Position numbers and translations under genes: made by a program. A model generated the notes under the pieces. It searched no databases. It saw only the letters and a list, made by a program, of their open reading frames with translations, and had not been told where the DNA came from. From the NCBI GenBank assembly GCA_026391235.1, contig JAPLDV010000541.1, positions 1 to 13,193 of the forward strand: a stretch of 13,193 nt of DNA. The letters run 5' to 3'. Below are positions 12,367 to 13,193 of the stretch, piece by piece. The DNA is from Bacteroidia bacterium (GTDB lineage: Bacteria > Bacteroidota > Bacteroidia > Bacteroidales > UBA12481). How positions within the stretch are numbered: the stretch's first letter is position 1; every line of letters begins with the position of its first letter.

Positions 12367-12745
12367 GGTTGGTGTCTTTGCGGTTGTTAATTTCTTCCTG
12401 GATTAACATCCGGATTTCTTCCAGTTCCTCGATGCTAATATTTTCTTTGCCCGTATAAAATGAGGCAAATTTGGAAAAGGAGCCCTGGAAATAGCTTTTC
12501 AGAACTCCACGGAACTGCCCTTTCAGATAATTTTCCCTGGTTATCAGAGGATAGTATTCACGGTTGTTACCATACTGGTGAAATCCGATGAACTCTTTTT
12601 CAATCAGGATCCGTACCATAGTGGAAATTGTGGTATAGGCCGGTTTCGGATCCTCGAAAGAATCCATCAGATCCTTGAGAAATGCTTTTTGCAGGCTCCA
12701 GAGATGCTGCATCACCTGTTCTTCGGCTTTTGTCAAAGTTTTCAT
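12359..12745 (-). CDS. blaI: BlaI/MecI/CopY-family transcriptional repressor
   Basis: A 128-residue DNA-binding repressor. Residues 1-75 form the winged helix: LTKAEEQVMQHLWSLQKAFLKDL, then the recognition helix region KPAYTTISTMVRILIEKEFI and the wing GFHQYGNNREYYPLI. The C-terminal half (YLKGQFRGVLKSYF, ENISIEELEEIRMLI) is the dimerisation part. In staphylococcal BlaI the repressor is inactivated by cleavage near its C-terminus once the partner BlaR1 is triggered; the region around SKFASF is the rough equivalent. It precedes and overlaps the M56-amidase gene by 8 nt, the standard blaI-blaR1 order. It probably represses its own operon and perhaps the divergent M16 peptidase gene through AT-rich sites at 12750-12806. 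No beta-lactamase gene is in the window, so the regulon may concern envelope stress rather than beta-lactam resistance. Confidence 0.92.
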   Translation of the reverse strand: MKTLTKAEEQVMQHLWSLQKAFLKDLMDSFEDPKPAYTTISTMVRILIEKEFIGFHQYGNNREYYPLITRENYLKGQFRGVLKSYFQGSFSKFASFYTGKENISIEELEEIRMLIQEEINNRKDTNHE

Positions 12746-12749
12746 TCAC

Positions 12750-12777
12750 CAAATATACTAATATTTTAATATAGCAA
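12750..12777 (-). promoter_or_regulatory. promoter of the blaI operon (TTG-N17-TATATTTG)
   Basis: On the minus strand TTG (12777-12775), a 17-base spacer and TATATTTG (12757-12750) match the Bacteroidota -33/-7 arrangement. The -7 box ends four bases before the blaI ATG, so the mRNA would be almost or wholly leaderless. Confidence 0.5.
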
Positions 12778-12806
12778 CTAAAAGTATAGTAATAGTATTA
12801 AATATT
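12754..12806. promoter_or_regulatory. candidate BlaI operator region
   Basis: This AT-rich stretch overlapping the promoter contains an imperfect dyad ATATT-TT-AATAT (12761-12772) flanked by TATACTA on one side and AGTATAG and TAGTATT on the other. Autoregulated blaI genes usually have operators over the promoter. The classical TACA/TGTA core is absent, so the exact site is uncertain. Confidence 0.3.
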
Positions 12807-12888
12807 TAGCAAGATGATCTTTTCACAATTTTTAACCTTTCGCCTGCCGGATTTCTGAATGCGCTTTCCTAACTTTCCCTGCTTGAAG

Positions 12889-12997
12889 AAGTGACGAGTG
12901 ACAAGTGACAAGTGACGGGGAAGCCCCGTCACGCGTTTCGAGTCACGCGTCATGAAAAGATAGACGCATGTATGCGTCCCTACGTCACTCGTCACTT
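12889..12997. repeat. composite palindrome/heptamer repeat upstream of the M16 gene
   Basis: Outer 14-nt inverted repeats, AAGTGACGAGTGAC at 12889-12902 and its complement at 12984-12997, enclose several smaller elements. These are heptamers GTGACGA, GTGACAA, GTGACAA, GTGACGG (12891-12918), a hairpin GTGACGGGG/CCCCGTCAC (12912-12932), two ACGCGT motifs, and GACGCAT/ATGCGTC (12963-12978). The rest of the 12746-13029 gap holds the blaI promoter region (12750-12806) and otherwise no gene. Confidence 0.8.
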
Positions 12998-13029
12998 GTA
13001 ACTAACATAAACTCAAACCCAATCATAAT

Positions 13030-13193
13030 ATGAGAAACCTGACCTGCTTACTGACCCTTGCCGCCCTTCTGCTGGCCGGCTGCAATCAGCAGCCAAAATC
13101 AGAGCTGAACATACCGTATGAAAAATTTACTCTGGCCAACGGGCTGGATGTGATTCTGCATGAGGATCATTCCGATCCGATTATTGCATATGC
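13030..13193 (+). CDS. M16 (insulinase-like) zinc peptidase lipoprotein, N-terminal fragment
   Basis: 54 codons are present before the window ends. The start MRNLTCLLTLAALLLAGC is a lipoprotein signal with lipobox LAGC and lipidation site Cys18, so the protein is exported and membrane-anchored, probably in the outer membrane. After a short linker, YEKFTLANGLDVILHED (about 31-47) is the opening strand pair of M16 peptidases; SDPIIAYA follows as expected. The zinc motif HxxEH would lie beyond the window. It is transcribed divergently from blaI across a repeat-rich gap of 284 nt, so regulation by BlaI is possible but unproven. Confidence 0.85.
   Translation, partial: MRNLTCLLTLAALLLAGCNQQPKSELNIPYEKFTLANGLDVILHEDHSDPIIAY

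Overview
The window looks like a piece of a Bacteroidota (Bacteroidetes) chromosome, probably Bacteroidales-like. The support is the gene content: a signal-peptide GH78 rhamnosidase, an SSS symporter ending in KPFGFWGPIRK-type sequence, a BlaI/M56 pair and a LolA-like protein beside an ABC exporter. Shine-Dalgarno sequences are generally absent and several upstream regions carry TAnnTTTG-like -7 boxes. No rRNA, tRNA, CRISPR array, transposase or phage gene was seen.

Layout. From about 9830 leftwards to 1 nearly everything is on the minus strand. A carbohydrate block comes first: sodium:solute symporter, GH38 alpha-mannosidase (overlapping by 11 nt) and secreted GH78 alpha-L-rhamnosidase. After a repeat-filled gap comes an export block: ABC ATPase, ABC-2 permease (overlapping by 17 nt) and a secreted LolA-like protein. 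Then there is a promoter-like box, a possible 28-residue leader peptide, and the N-terminus of a secreted protein cut by the window edge. On the plus strand, 10106-10847 encodes a compact, AT-rich MNT nucleotidyltransferase/HEPN pair of toxin-antitoxin type. Convergent to it is a BlaI repressor/M56 sensor-protease operon (minus). Divergent from that, the first 54 codons of an M16 peptidase lipoprotein reach the right edge.

Two things stand out. First, the window is dense in short palindromic and heptameric repeats, and several lie in frame inside the GH38 gene: two large nested inverted repeats, a four-copy heptad and a small hairpin. Together they add roughly 100 residues, yet the reading frame and all four expected metal/catalytic residues survive. 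This resembles the in-frame palindromic elements known from Rickettsia. The same repeat families recur between genes, where they abut a start codon, supply a stop codon and fill the blaI-M16 intergenic region. Second, the BlaR1-type protein carries an Amidase_3 (N-acetylmuramoyl-L-alanine amidase) domain where the beta-lactam sensor normally sits. It keeps the three zinc ligands but has Ser where the family has its catalytic Glu, so it may sense peptidoglycan rather than cut it.

Likely physiology (inference): periplasmic rhamnose removal by GH78, sodium-driven uptake of a product, cytoplasmic mannoside hydrolysis by GH38, and a separate cell-envelope stress response run by the BlaI/M56-amidase pair.
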